The position numbers and the translations under genes are program-made. The notes beneath the pieces were generated by a model. It was given only the letters and a program-made list of their open reading frames with translations, had not been told where the DNA came from and searched no databases. Below, piece by piece: positions 28,176 through 37,217 of a stretch of 64,000 nucleotides of DNA. Within the stretch, counting starts at the first letter, position 1, and every line of letters begins with the position of its first letter. Source of the DNA: a cyanobiont of Ornithocercus magnificus (GTDB lineage: Bacteria > Cyanobacteriota > Cyanobacteriia > PCC-6307 > Cyanobiaceae); contig BIMP01000001.1 of the NCBI GenBank assembly GCA_007996965.1, forward strand, positions 186,001-250,000. Direction: 5' to 3'.

Positions 28176-28864
28176 TTTCCTCCGGAAAACCTATACTCCC
28201 CTGCGGGGACAGCCTTGATGTAGCAGCAGCTAGCTTAGGGATGGGAGGACATTTGGCACCAGAGCGCGACGCTGCAGAATATCGGCACCGCATGGAGCGT
28301 CGGCGACAGGTACAGCGTCGTCGTGTCGAAGAGCGAAGTCACCAGAAGGGACTGATCATAGTTTTTACTGGTCAAGGCAAGGGCAAAACTACAGCAGCTC
28401 TGGGTCTCATATTACGTACTCTCGGGCATGGCGAGTGTGTGGCCGTAGTACAGTTCATTAAGGGTGGCTGGGAGTCTGGGGAGGCTCGGGCTTTGCAAGC
28501 TTACGGCAACGCCGTACGTTGGCATACTCTTGGTGAAGGCTTTACCTGGGAGACACAGAATCGCCAGAGAGACCAGCAGCTTGTCCATCAAGCCTGGCAA
28601 GTCTCCCTCGGCTATTTACGGGATGCTGGAATCCAACTCGTTATACTCGATGAGGTGAATGTAGCCCTAAAATTGGGGTATCTAGACCTTGATACTGTAC
28701 TGGCAGGCCTGTCAGAAAGACCACCTCTGACCCATGTTGCTTTAACAGGCCGTGCTGCACCTTCGGGTCTGATCGAGCGTGCTGATCTTGTCTCGGAGAT
28801 GAGGCTGGTGCGCCATCCTTTCCTAGAGCAGGGAATTCGGGCACAACCGGGTATTGAATACTGA
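28172..28864 (+). CDS. cobO: Cob(I)alamin adenosyltransferase (CobO/BtuR family)
   Basis: 230-residue ATP:corrinoid adenosyltransferase that makes adenosylcobalamin-type cofactors, probably acting on pseudocobalamin in this lineage. The P-loop GQGKGKTTAALGLILRTLGHG lies near residue 68, followed by VAVVQFIKGGWESGEARAL and VILDEVNVALKLGYLD. The N-terminal helix-rich extension (RHRMERRRQVQRRRVEER) is the family's usual basic leader. ATGA overlap with the methyltransferase implies coupling. Precorrin-6A reductase is encoded elsewhere in the window, consistent with de novo corrin synthesis. Confidence 0.93.
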   Translation: MISSGKPILPCGDSLDVAAASLGMGGHLAPERDAAEYRHRMERRRQVQRRRVEERSHQKGLIIVFTGQGKGKTTAALGLILRTLGHGECVAVVQFIKGGWESGEARALQAYGNAVRWHTLGEGFTWETQNRQRDQQLVHQAWQVSLGYLRDAGIQLVILDEVNVALKLGYLDLDTVLAGLSERPPLTHVALTGRAAPSGLIERADLVSEMRLVRHPFLEQGIRAQPGIEY

Positions 28865-29027
28865 ATTGTGCTCAGACCGTGGATTCCCGAAATTCTCTAT
28901 TGTCCTTCTCTCATCGCACCTCATCGAGACTACAGGTTTATAGACAGCAACTCTGGCAAGCATTATCAGTCTAGCGAGATGGCTAGTGAAATTCTCCCTC
29001 TACATGTCAGCAGAACCTGACGACCTG

Positions 29028-29741
29028 ATGACCTACAAGCGTGCTCTCCTGAAACTCAGTGGCGAAGCATTGATGGGGAATCAGAAATACGGTATAGATC
29101 CAGCGATAGTACGTTCTATTGCTGATGATGTTGCCAGTGTTGTTTCAGGAGGCACAGAGTTAGCTATCGTCGTTGGAGGCGGTAACATTTTTCGCGGCCT
29201 GAAAGGTTCAGCAGCTGGTATGGAGCGTGCTACTGCTGACTACGTTGGTATGCTTGCCACAGTGATGAACGCCATCACTCTCCAGGATAGTCTCGAAAGA
29301 GCTGGGGTCCCGACAAGGGTACAGACCGCTATTGCTATGCAAGAGGTGGCAGAGCCATACATACGCCGCAAGGCAATCCGGCATCTTGAGAAGGGTCGAG
29401 TAGTTGTGTTTGGAGCTGGCTGTGGTAACCCATTTTTCACCACAGACACTACCGCTGCGCTGCGTGCAGCTGAGATAAACGCTGATGTTGTTCTCAAGGC
29501 TACCAAAGTTGATGGTGTTTATGACCGCGATCCAGCAAAATATCCTGATGCGGTGAGGCTGGACAGTCTGACTTTTCAGCAGGTGCTCAGCAGCGAAATC
29601 GCTGTAATGGACAGTACCGCTATTGCTCTTTGCAAGGATAACAGTATCCCGATCATTGTCTTTGACATCTTTGGGCCTGGCAACATCAGCCGAGCCATGG
29701 CTGGTGAGCCAATCGGCTCGCGCATTAGCAATTCTGGTTAA
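29028..29741 (+). CDS. pyrH: Uridylate kinase
   Basis: 237-residue UMP kinase of the amino-acid-kinase fold, phosphorylating UMP to UDP. The usual start [24 protein letters not shown] fixes 29028; the frame is open from 28986 but the added peptide is not family-like. Landmarks are [11 protein letters not shown], a GMLATVMNA segment, [24 protein letters not shown] and [13 protein letters not shown]. It lies 46 bases upstream of frr, the common bacterial pyrH-frr pair. Confidence 0.96.
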   Translation: MTYKRALLKLSGEALMGNQKYGIDPAIVRSIADDVASVVSGGTELAIVVGGGNIFRGLKGSAAGMERATADYVGMLATVMNAITLQDSLERAGVPTRVQTAIAMQEVAEPYIRRKAIRHLEKGRVVVFGAGCGNPFFTTDTTAALRAAEINADVVLKATKVDGVYDRDPAKYPDAVRLDSLTFQQVLSSEIAVMDSTAIALCKDNSIPIIVFDIFGPGNISRAMAGEPIGSRISNSG

Positions 29742-29787
29742 ATCTGCCGGACCGCGCAGTCTTTAATTTACCCTCCACATACCTCCA

Positions 29788-30336
29788 ATGTCGACCTACA
29801 ACCTTGAAGCCAGCATGCGCAAGTCAGTAGAGGCCACTCAGCGAAGTTTCAACACCATCCGAACAGGGCGCGCTAACCCTTCATTGCTTGACCGGATTAA
29901 TGTCGAATATTATGGTGCTGAGATGCCACTTAAGTCGCTGGCTAGCCTTTCAACTCCTGATTCCCAGACAATCCAGATACAGCCCTTTGACACTAGTGCA
30001 CTAGCCTTGATTGAGAGAGCAATTGCTGCTAGTGATCTTGGATTTACACCCAATAATAATGGTAAGCTGATTCGCATTAACATACCGCCACTTACCGAGG
30101 AGAGAAGAAAGGAGTTTTGCAAGTTAGCTGCCCGTTATGCTGAAGAGGGTAAGGTTGCTTTGCGGAACCTTCGACGAGAAGCTATTGATAAAGTGAAAAA
30201 GCAAGAAAAGGATGGTGAGTTATCTGAGGACCAAAGCCGTGATCAACAGGGTGCTGTACAAAAGAAACTGGACCGATTCATCGCTGAAATCGAAAGACAC
30301 TTAGCAGATAAGGAAGATGACATTCTCAAGGTATGA
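29788..30336 (+). CDS. frr: Ribosome recycling factor
   Basis: 182-residue factor that splits post-termination ribosomes with EF-G. Typical blocks are [28 protein letters not shown] near the N terminus, then [22 protein letters not shown], and [31 protein letters not shown]. Normal length. Its stop overlaps the following flavoprotein start (ATGA), so the two are coupled. Confidence 0.97.
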   Translation: MSTYNLEASMRKSVEATQRSFNTIRTGRANPSLLDRINVEYYGAEMPLKSLASLSTPDSQTIQIQPFDTSALALIERAIAASDLGFTPNNNGKLIRINIPPLTEERRKEFCKLAARYAEEGKVALRNLRREAIDKVKKQEKDGELSEDQSRDQQGAVQKKLDRFIAEIERHLADKEDDILKV

Positions 30337-31472
30337 ACAATGCTAGGTTCACTATCCGAGACGTATTGATCGTCGGCTCTGGTGCTGCCGGAGGTGCGGC
30401 TGCTTTCCATCTGGCAGCAGCTGGTCACCAAGTGACGCTGTTGGAACGTGCTTCCCAACCTTGGGTCAAACCCTGTGGTGGCGGCATGGCAGCCTCCGTG
30501 CAGCAGTGGTTTCCGTTTCCACTGCAGCCGGCTGTAGAGGAAGTGATTCACCGGGTTGAGTTCAGCTGGTACCTGAAGGACCCAGTAATTGCAGATTTGC
30601 CGGGTAATGCCCCTTTTTGGATTGTTCGCCGCGAATTGTTGGATCAACTTCTCGCTGAACGTGCAGTGGAAGCTGGTGCCGAGCTACTTAGTGGAGTTGA
30701 AGTAATCGATATTAAGCGAAGCCACAACCTCTGGCAAGTATCTACACAAAATGGCCGACAACTAGAAGGAAGGGCGCTAGTATTAGCTGATGGTTCAGCA
30801 TCTCCTTGGCCTAAGCGCTTCGGATTAGGGCCAAAAACTGCACACTACGCTAGTACTACGTCGATCCGGTTAGAAGGGCGAGGGCGACTATCGAGCGGCA
30901 GTGCCCGTTTCGAGTTCGGCTTGGTACGTCACGGATTTGCTTGGGCTTTCCCTCTTGCTGGGAATACAAATGTAGGTGTAGGTACGTTTATTGGGCAGCG
31001 TAATGCTACTGCTGATGCAGCGTTAGAGCTACTAGTAGCGGAACTAGGATTTTCTCCTAATACCGGTAACCGTCAAGAGGCAAGTCTGCGGGTGTGGAAT
31101 GGCCACCATGCCTTACATGGCGATGGGGTTGTGGTAGTAGGTGATGCAGCATCACTTTGTGACCCTTTCCTAGCAGAGGGTCTGCGCCCGGCGTTAATGA
31201 GTGGCTGTAATGCGGCAGATCATCTCAGCTCTTGGTTATGTGGCGAACAAAAGAGCCTTAACAATTATAGCCAAGTAATGCGCAAAAGCTGGGCAAATTC
31301 CATGGCTTGGGGCAGGCGAATTTCTCAAGTATTCTACCGATTTCCTAGACTGGGTTACAAGCTAGGTATCAAAAGGCCTACTGCCCCTCAGAGAATTGCT
31401 CAAATATTATCAGGTGAGATGGACTATGAAGATATTGCTGAACGGGCAATCCGCCGACTTCTAGTAAAATGA
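30333..31472 (+). CDS. Geranylgeranyl-reductase family flavoprotein
   Basis: 379-residue FAD-dependent oxidoreductase. The dinucleotide site is [30 protein letters not shown], the family PCGGG motif occurs in [12 protein letters not shown], and the second FAD motif is [26 protein letters not shown]. This is the geranylgeranyl reductase (ChlP-like) superfamily, which saturates isoprenoid chains of chlorophyll, tocopherol or lipids. Bona fide ChlP is usually longer and differs in the N terminus, so this may be a paralogue with another substrate. It follows frr directly, an arrangement I recall in other picocyanobacteria. Confidence 0.85.
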   Translation: MNNARFTIRDVLIVGSGAAGGAAAFHLAAAGHQVTLLERASQPWVKPCGGGMAASVQQWFPFPLQPAVEEVIHRVEFSWYLKDPVIADLPGNAPFWIVRRELLDQLLAERAVEAGAELLSGVEVIDIKRSHNLWQVSTQNGRQLEGRALVLADGSASPWPKRFGLGPKTAHYASTTSIRLEGRGRLSSGSARFEFGLVRHGFAWAFPLAGNTNVGVGTFIGQRNATADAALELLVAELGFSPNTGNRQEASLRVWNGHHALHGDGVVVVGDAASLCDPFLAEGLRPALMSGCNAADHLSSWLCGEQKSLNNYSQVMRKSWANSMAWGRRISQVFYRFPRLGYKLGIKRPTAPQRIAQILSGEMDYEDIAERAIRRLLVK

Positions 31473-31675
31473 GACCAGTGTAACGAACAATTGTTTAAAG
31501 CTAAGCAGCTAGAGACTTTTGCATACCTGAAACCACATCCTACCTGTATTTTTATCTAGGTTGATAGCTAACACCTAATCGTGTCAGTATATAGCTTGTC
31601 TAGCTTGAGCTATTAAGTATCTAATACCTACGTGAGTTCTTTAGACACCATTAGGCACTTAGAAACAAGACTATC

Positions 31676-32071
31676 TCACAAGAGACTATACCTAGCACCC
31701 AGTTTGATATCACGAAGGCGCTCATCTACAGAAGCCAACAGTTCAATAGCAAACATAGGAGTTTCCTGAACTGCGAATAGGAATTTTTCCCTGTTCATTT
31801 CAATCAAATTGCAGTCACTAAGTGCCTTTGCTGTGCCAAGGCGACGGTGACCTGCCATCACAAGCGCACCGGCGCCGAACACATGGCCGGCAGCAATATC
31901 CTCAAAACCCCCGACACCATCGGCCCTGCTCCAACTCAGGCGAACAATTCCTTCAAGGACCCCAAACATTGAGGCACCAAGCTGATTAGCCTGGAAGATG
32001 AGATCTCCTGCCCTTAACTGATGGATTTCAGCCTCACCTGCCAGGGCACGCATGGTGTCGAGTGCATTCAC
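31676..32071 (-). CDS. Cyclic-nucleotide-binding-domain protein without a DNA-binding domain
   Basis: 131 residues, almost exactly one CRP/FNR-type effector beta-barrel: LRAGDLIFQANQLGASMFGVLEGIVRL, then FEDIAAGHVFGAGALVMAGHRR and ALSDCNLIEMNREKFLFAVQETP, ending in the dimerisation-helix start. There is no helix-turn-helix. The classical cAMP-binding GEL...RAA motif is poorly kept, so ligand binding is uncertain. It could be a free-standing sensor or protein-protein module. It lies 78 bases downstream of the transaldolase gene on the same strand. Confidence 0.82.
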   Translation of the reverse strand: MNALDTMRALAGEAEIHQLRAGDLIFQANQLGASMFGVLEGIVRLSWSRADGVGGFEDIAAGHVFGAGALVMAGHRRLGTAKALSDCNLIEMNREKFLFAVQETPMFAIELLASVDERLRDIKLGARYSLL

Positions 32072-32149
32072 GTGATTAGTGCAACAAGTTCATACTGATC
32101 TAGTACAGGGTGAAGATGTTCCAACCAAACTGATGTTTGTCATTGCTGT

Positions 32150-33322
32150 TCATGCTGTAGTTAGTGCTAGAGCAGCCCCAAGACCTGAACGAACATCATC
32201 TTGTGCTAAGCAGCCGTCATGATCATGATCAAGAGCATCGAATACCGCATCACTGCCTAGCCACTCCTCACGTGTGATGCAGCCATCACCATCTAAGTCA
32301 TTTAGCATAAAGATCTCATGGACAGCATGATTGAACGCAGAACCTCCTTCAAGAACTGCTAGACGATGAGCAAGTTGTGCTTCGAGAGTTTCAATTGCTT
32401 TACTAAACCCTCGTATTCCTTCCTTAAGTTTCTCGCGAGCCATGCGATCACCAGCCATCATCTCTTCAAAACAGGCTTGATCTAGATGAACTCTGGGCTC
32501 GGCAGTTACTGGTTGATTGGCATCCAGACGGCGGGTTAATGAACCTTCGATTGAGCCAAGCTGATCCAATAGTTTTGGCGAGATAGTTAACAGGTCACAG
32601 CCGGCAAGCTCAATAATCTCATCAGTGTTGCGGAAGCTAGCTCCCATGATTTCTGTTTTGTAGCCATAGGCTTTGAAATAATTGAAGATTTTCGTGACGG
32701 AGATCACTCCTGGATCTTCTGGACCGAGATAGGTAACATGGCTATTTTCAGCCTTATACCAATCGAGAATTCTCCCTACAAAAGGTGAGATCAGAGTGAC
32801 ACCAGCCTCAGCACAGGCTACAGCCTGAGCAAAGCCGAATAATAAGGTAAGATTGCAGTGAATACCTTCTTTCTCAAGAACCTCGGCAGCCTTAATACCT
32901 TCCCAAGTAGAAGCAATCTTAATCAGTACGCGGTCTTTGCTGATTCCAGCCTGATTGTAAAGAGAAATCAGTTTTCGAGCCTTGACGATAGTAGCTTCGG
33001 TGTCAAAGCTAAGGCGAGCATCTACTTCTGTAGAGACTCTTTGGGAGACGATCTTGAGAATCTCCTTACCGAAGATTACGCTTATTTCATCGAGTGCTTC
33101 ATGCACTACTTCTTCAACCGCAGCAGATGCACCCAGCAGCTTGCGGGAACAATGTAGTGCCTCATCTATTAGACTTTGATAGGCAGGAATTTGAGCAGCA
33201 CTCAGGATTAAAGAAGGGTTAGTAGTGGCATCGCGAGGGGTGAGTCTTCGGATTGCCTCCAAGTCACCAGTATCAACAACAATGATAGTCATTGAAGACA
33301 GCTGATCAAGAAGATTAGCCAT
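32150..33322 (-). CDS. tal: Transaldolase with C-terminal EF-hand pair
   Basis: 390-residue TIM-barrel aldolase of the pentose phosphate pathway, moving a three-carbon unit between sedoheptulose 7-P and glyceraldehyde 3-P. Schiff-base Lys135 lies in [17 protein letters not shown]; the early [10 protein letters not shown] and [15 protein letters not shown] stretches are typical. After the enzyme domain (about 330) come two EF-hand loops, [13 protein letters not shown] and [13 protein letters not shown]. The first has a full Ca-ligand set; the second ends in Asp instead of Glu. Cyanobacterial transaldolases of about 390 residues are known to carry this tail. Calcium control is inferred. Confidence 0.95.
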   Translation of the reverse strand: MANLLDQLSSMTIIVVDTGDLEAIRRLTPRDATTNPSLILSAAQIPAYQSLIDEALHCSRKLLGASAAVEEVVHEALDEISVIFGKEILKIVSQRVSTEVDARLSFDTEATIVKARKLISLYNQAGISKDRVLIKIASTWEGIKAAEVLEKEGIHCNLTLLFGFAQAVACAEAGVTLISPFVGRILDWYKAENSHVTYLGPEDPGVISVTKIFNYFKAYGYKTEIMGASFRNTDEIIELAGCDLLTISPKLLDQLGSIEGSLTRRLDANQPVTAEPRVHLDQACFEEMMAGDRMAREKLKEGIRGFSKAIETLEAQLAHRLAVLEGGSAFNHAVHEIFMLNDLDGDGCITREEWLGSDAVFDALDHDHDGCLAQDDVRSGLGAALALTTA

Positions 33323-33415
33323 AGTGGGATTTTAGATGTTTGTCTGTAAAGCTAGCCTCGTTTTTGGAGTGGCATCACAGCTGGAATATCTGCTTATCCA
33401 AGTCCTTGTTATCCA

Positions 33416-35221
33416 TTAGCTCTCAACGGGGTTGATCTCATTGACAGCAATGGCTACAGAAGGCTGAATGCGCTCTATCACGAGTAGAGTGTCAATGATT
33501 CTCTTTGCTACTGGTACAGCGACAGTAGCACCATAAGCATCATCTCCCTTAGGTTCATCTACCACAACAAGGACAACGTAGCGTGGATCCTCAGTGGGAA
33601 GTGTAGCGACGAAACTGCAGATTTTTACCCCATCACTATAGGCGCCACCGTGTGCTTTTTGTGCGGTCCCTGTCTTACCACTAATTCGATACCCAGGAGT
33701 TTGGACCCCGTATCCGCTTCCATTCTCAACAACAGTCTCCATCCACTTGAGGATTGTTCGCGTAACTTCAGGTCGCAGTAGCTGGGGCCCAGATGTTTTC
33801 TCGGGTGAAGCCATGGCCTTACCAGCAGCGCTGAGCCCTCGAGTTATATGAGGGCTTACAAGTCGGCCACCGTTAGCAATTAGGGCGTGGAGCTGTGCCA
33901 ACTTTAGAGGAGTGATGGAGAATCCCTGACCAAATGCTGCTGTGGCAGCTTCTATAGACCGTCGAGTGAACTCCTCTCTTGTCTTTAGCTGACCTGCAAC
34001 AGCTCCAGGCAAATCTGTGTTTAGGCGAGTCGCGATGCCAAGTCGGTCAAGCCAGCTCCAGTAGAGTTCAGGGCTAAGCTTTCTCATTGTCCGCACCATA
34101 GCGACGTTGCTGGACACTTGCAGTATAGTTGGGAAACTAATTGGACCATTGCCCCGGCGGTCATGGTTGCGAATAGACCAACCACCAATACTAAGCTCGC
34201 CACTATCATATACATATTCACCAGGCTTTATCACACCCTCTTGCAAGGCAATAGCAAGATTGATTGGTTTAAATGTTGAGCCTGGCTCGTAGAGGTCTTG
34301 AACTGACCACTCTCGAAAATAGGCTGGTGAGGAATTCCAATAGCGGTTGGGATCATATGTAGGTGTTGAGGTAAGGGCCAAGAGTTCGCCATTCCTTACA
34401 TCCATGACCAATGCCATGCCGCGATTAGCTTTCCACCTGATAACTTGCCGGCTTAGTGCCTTTCTAGCAAGACGCTGGAGCCTAGAATCAAGAGTGAGAT
34501 GTAGTTGCAGACCATCGCCATAAAAAACACCGGGAATTAGATCATTAGGCAATGGGGTACCATCAGCTCCGCGTCTTAAGGTCCAGATCTGCTCATAACG
34601 CCGTAAATCTGAATGCCGACTTTGTTCTAGCCCTGCTTGAGGAATCCGTTCCTGGTTGAGGAAGCCGATCACACTAGCAAAAAGCGAGCCCTGAGGGTAA
34701 ATACGCTCAGGATATGCCTCTAGGTCAAGGCCACTGATGTTGAGTCGTTGTAGCTGTATTGCTATCTCAGGACTAATTCCATCTGCGAGACGAACCCCAG
34801 AATCATAATTGCCCAGGCGTCTGACTAACTCTGATGTCGGAGTGGCTAATAAGGTAGATAGGCGCCCTGCCACCTCAAGTGGTTTGCGAGTTATTCCAGG
34901 ATTGTCACCAAGAAAATGGAAGTAGCGTGGATGGGCCCAGATTCTAAAGCGGATCTCGTCTAGAGCCACAAGTTGCCCGTTGCGATCCACAATCGGGCGT
35001 CGAGTGCCTAGGGGCTTATTTTTATAGGATTGTAAGTTTCGAGCATATGATTCAAGAATAGGTGCTTGTACCAGCTGTAACCATGACATTCGCCCGACCA
35101 GCCCTACTAGTCCAGAGCAGAGAACAGCTACAACAAGCTTCATCCGATGTATGGGGACTGCTTGAAGCGCTATAGGCTTGCTCCGGTTTTTGTAGGCTCG
35201 ACCCGACTTGAGCACAGACAT
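33416..35221 (-). CDS. ftsI: Penicillin-binding protein FtsI (septal peptidoglycan transpeptidase)
   Basis: 601-residue class B PBP that crosslinks septal peptidoglycan during division. One N-terminal membrane helix (about 28-46, VVAVLCSGLVGLVGRMSWLQL) precedes the PBP dimerisation domain. The transpeptidase domain has the active-site GSTFKP (SxxK), SSN (SxN, in LQVSSNVAMV) and SGKTGTAQK (KTG). All catalytic residues are present. The upstream neighbour, seven bases away, encodes an FtsL-like protein, giving a normal division gene pair. Confidence 0.96.
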   Translation of the reverse strand: MSVLKSGRAYKNRSKPIALQAVPIHRMKLVVAVLCSGLVGLVGRMSWLQLVQAPILESYARNLQSYKNKPLGTRRPIVDRNGQLVALDEIRFRIWAHPRYFHFLGDNPGITRKPLEVAGRLSTLLATPTSELVRRLGNYDSGVRLADGISPEIAIQLQRLNISGLDLEAYPERIYPQGSLFASVIGFLNQERIPQAGLEQSRHSDLRRYEQIWTLRRGADGTPLPNDLIPGVFYGDGLQLHLTLDSRLQRLARKALSRQVIRWKANRGMALVMDVRNGELLALTSTPTYDPNRYWNSSPAYFREWSVQDLYEPGSTFKPINLAIALQEGVIKPGEYVYDSGELSIGGWSIRNHDRRGNGPISFPTILQVSSNVAMVRTMRKLSPELYWSWLDRLGIATRLNTDLPGAVAGQLKTREEFTRRSIEAATAAFGQGFSITPLKLAQLHALIANGGRLVSPHITRGLSAAGKAMASPEKTSGPQLLRPEVTRTILKWMETVVENGSGYGVQTPGYRISGKTGTAQKAHGGAYSDGVKICSFVATLPTEDPRYVVLVVVDEPKGDDAYGATVAVPVAKRIIDTLLVIERIQPSVAIAVNEINPVES

Positions 35222-35227
35222 CTATAA

Positions 35228-35689
35228 TTAATAGCCAGATCGGATAGGCTGCTGCAGAAGAAAGCGGATCCATTTACTCACTAGCAGTGGCTTTTTTGTC
35301 TGGGTGTGGGAGGGTCGATCAAGGTAAATTAGATCATCGGCACGAGCCAGGAGCATCTGCTGTGGCAGCTGACCATGCTCAAGTAAGTGCTGCTCGAGCA
35401 TTGCTGTAGTCTCAGTGAGGCGGTGAGTGAGAAGCCTAGTACGATCGAGATTAGTGAATTTCAAAGTCCAGCGCTCTTGCCAATGCAGAGTGAGACATAC
35501 CATCACAAGTAGAGCAAGTGATGCACCTACAAGGGTGACATCTGCTACACGATGAAGTTTGGTTAACGATGGGACATGTAAATCTTCTGGCTTGCGTGTC
35601 GGCAGTGCCCCCTGAAGCAGAGCCAGAGGAAGAATAGGTCCTGCTGCAAGATCAGACGAAGTTGGGCGAGGATGAGGGGCAGCCACCAC
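35228..35689 (-). CDS. FtsL-like bitopic membrane protein
   Basis: 153 residues: a disordered proline-rich cytoplasmic N terminus (about 1-45), one membrane helix at about 51-68 (VTLVGASLALLVMVCLTL), then a charged helical segment with heptad-like spacing (LTHRLTETTAMLEQHLLEHG). Sequence identity to FtsL is low for the whole family, so the call rests on topology and its place directly before ftsI. FtsL with FtsB activates FtsWI at the septum. Confidence 0.62.
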   Translation of the reverse strand: MVAAPHPRPTSSDLAAGPILPLALLQGALPTRKPEDLHVPSLTKLHRVADVTLVGASLALLVMVCLTLHWQERWTLKFTNLDRTRLLTHRLTETTAMLEQHLLEHGQLPQQMLLARADDLIYLDRPSHTQTKKPLLVSKWIRFLLQQPIRSGY

Positions 35690-35765
35690 TAGCTCGAGTA
35701 CAACATGGTGATTAGTCGCTTCAGGATAACTTTGGCAAGCTTGATACTCATAATGACCAAATTAC

Positions 35766-37145
35766 TCAACCTCCCAAAAGTAATAGATTAGTGAAGGTAA
35801 TGCCGTTCCAGAGCGCGTGCATTAACACGCTGGGGAAGAGGCGACCACTGCTAAGTCTAAGTAGACTTAAGCCAAGCCCAAGCACAAGTAGCGGCACTAA
35901 CTCTCCGATACTAAGGTGTGCGACAGCAAACACTAGTGCGCTAACAAATACTCCCCAGATCTGGCCCAGCCGGCAACATAATACTGGTAACAATACACCA
36001 CGGAAGATCATTTCCTCGAAGAGTGGAGCCAGTACTACAGCTGTGGTTGCTAGCAGCAGCAGAGACAAAAAATCATGGCTACGCAACACAAGTTCCAATA
36101 AAGGGTTGCTGCCACCTTGGTCGCCTGCCAGCCTTGTTGCTAACCAGCCCGTAAGTAAAACCGGAGGCATTACCATAAACCATCCGCGAATGCTTTGAGC
36201 TATAGCTCGACCAGCTGGGCGTATTTGCCATTGAAGCCAGCCATTAGGGGGACATAGATCTTGTTTTAGTCCTCTTAACTGCAATAACAGTATAGCAAGA
36301 GGAGGAAATGCAAGCACCCCATAGCCAATCAGCACACCGACAGCATCATGCTGGGGACTGTCACTGAGCCAGTTTATGCTTCCAAGCAATGGAGCTACAA
36401 CAAGTGGGGCAATCACCTCGCTGAGGATCACGAACCCGCCTGCTATAAGAAGCGACATATCAGCAAGTGTGAGTGGCAGAGCACCACGTAGTGGAGGCCA
36501 AGCGGGCTGAGTGCCGCGTAGTAGCTGCCAAAAATGACGTAAGAGCAGTAGGGATCCAAATAGCAGGGCTAAAGAGGGAACTGCCGCGCTAAGTACTAAC
36601 CGGCTGAGGGCAAGTCGGGCAGGATCATCTAAGTAACACTGAGATGACAAACCGCCAAGTGCAGTACAGCTAATGCTCCTTAGCAGCGGATCATCGGAGA
36701 GTTTGCTGAGAAGATCCTGAAGTGATGTAGTGGAGTTGATGTGCGCTGTTGACCCAACTAGAGCATCGCTTAGAGAACTCAATACAGGGTCAACGACTGG
36801 TGTAGCCAGTACTGCACGTCGGCTGGCGATATTGGAGGTTAGTCCTGCTAGTAGGAGGCGTTGTCTATCGTCCAAGCGATTCAAGGGTGTTTCTGAGAGG
36901 ATCACCCGTAGTGCTTCGCGTGGGTCCCTCCCTACTAACAGCGGGCGCAATGGAGTAGGAACCATAGGCTCAGCTAGCAGAGCAATTTCTTGCTGCTGCA
37001 GCGAGAGAACGGGCATAACTGATGGCCGTTTGAGGCTATCTAGCAATCCGAGTAACCAGATCGTAAGAGCAAGAACAAAAGTCAGGACTGCGACCACGCT
37101 TTTCCATGCTGGTCTAATTTGGTGTGAAGAGGAAAAGATCAACAA
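35766..37145 (-). CDS. CPBP family intramembrane glutamic endopeptidase
   Basis: 459-residue polytopic membrane protein. The C-terminal third carries the CPBP (Abi) motifs: PLFEEMIFRGVLL (EExxxR), FAVAHLSIGE (second motif His) and VLMHALWNG (third motif). Around eight membrane helices are visible. An N-terminal helix (about 16-36) is followed by ~150 hydrophilic residues of unknown fold. Bacterial CPBP proteins include Rce1-like prenyl-protein proteases and bacteriocin-immunity proteins; plant BCM and SCO4 relatives act in thylakoids. Substrate is unknown here. Confidence 0.88.
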   Translation of the reverse strand: MLIFSSSHQIRPAWKSVVAVLTFVLALTIWLLGLLDSLKRPSVMPVLSLQQQEIALLAEPMVPTPLRPLLVGRDPREALRVILSETPLNRLDDRQRLLLAGLTSNIASRRAVLATPVVDPVLSSLSDALVGSTAHINSTTSLQDLLSKLSDDPLLRSISCTALGGLSSQCYLDDPARLALSRLVLSAAVPSLALLFGSLLLLRHFWQLLRGTQPAWPPLRGALPLTLADMSLLIAGGFVILSEVIAPLVVAPLLGSINWLSDSPQHDAVGVLIGYGVLAFPPLAILLLQLRGLKQDLCPPNGWLQWQIRPAGRAIAQSIRGWFMVMPPVLLTGWLATRLAGDQGGSNPLLELVLRSHDFLSLLLLATTAVVLAPLFEEMIFRGVLLPVLCCRLGQIWGVFVSALVFAVAHLSIGELVPLLVLGLGLSLLRLSSGRLFPSVLMHALWNGITFTNLLLLGG

Positions 37146-37217
37146 CCCGGGCGCGGATTATTCGATTCTCCCTGCCATGGCCCCATACGATGACCGCGCC
37201 CTGATCTCCCCGTAACG

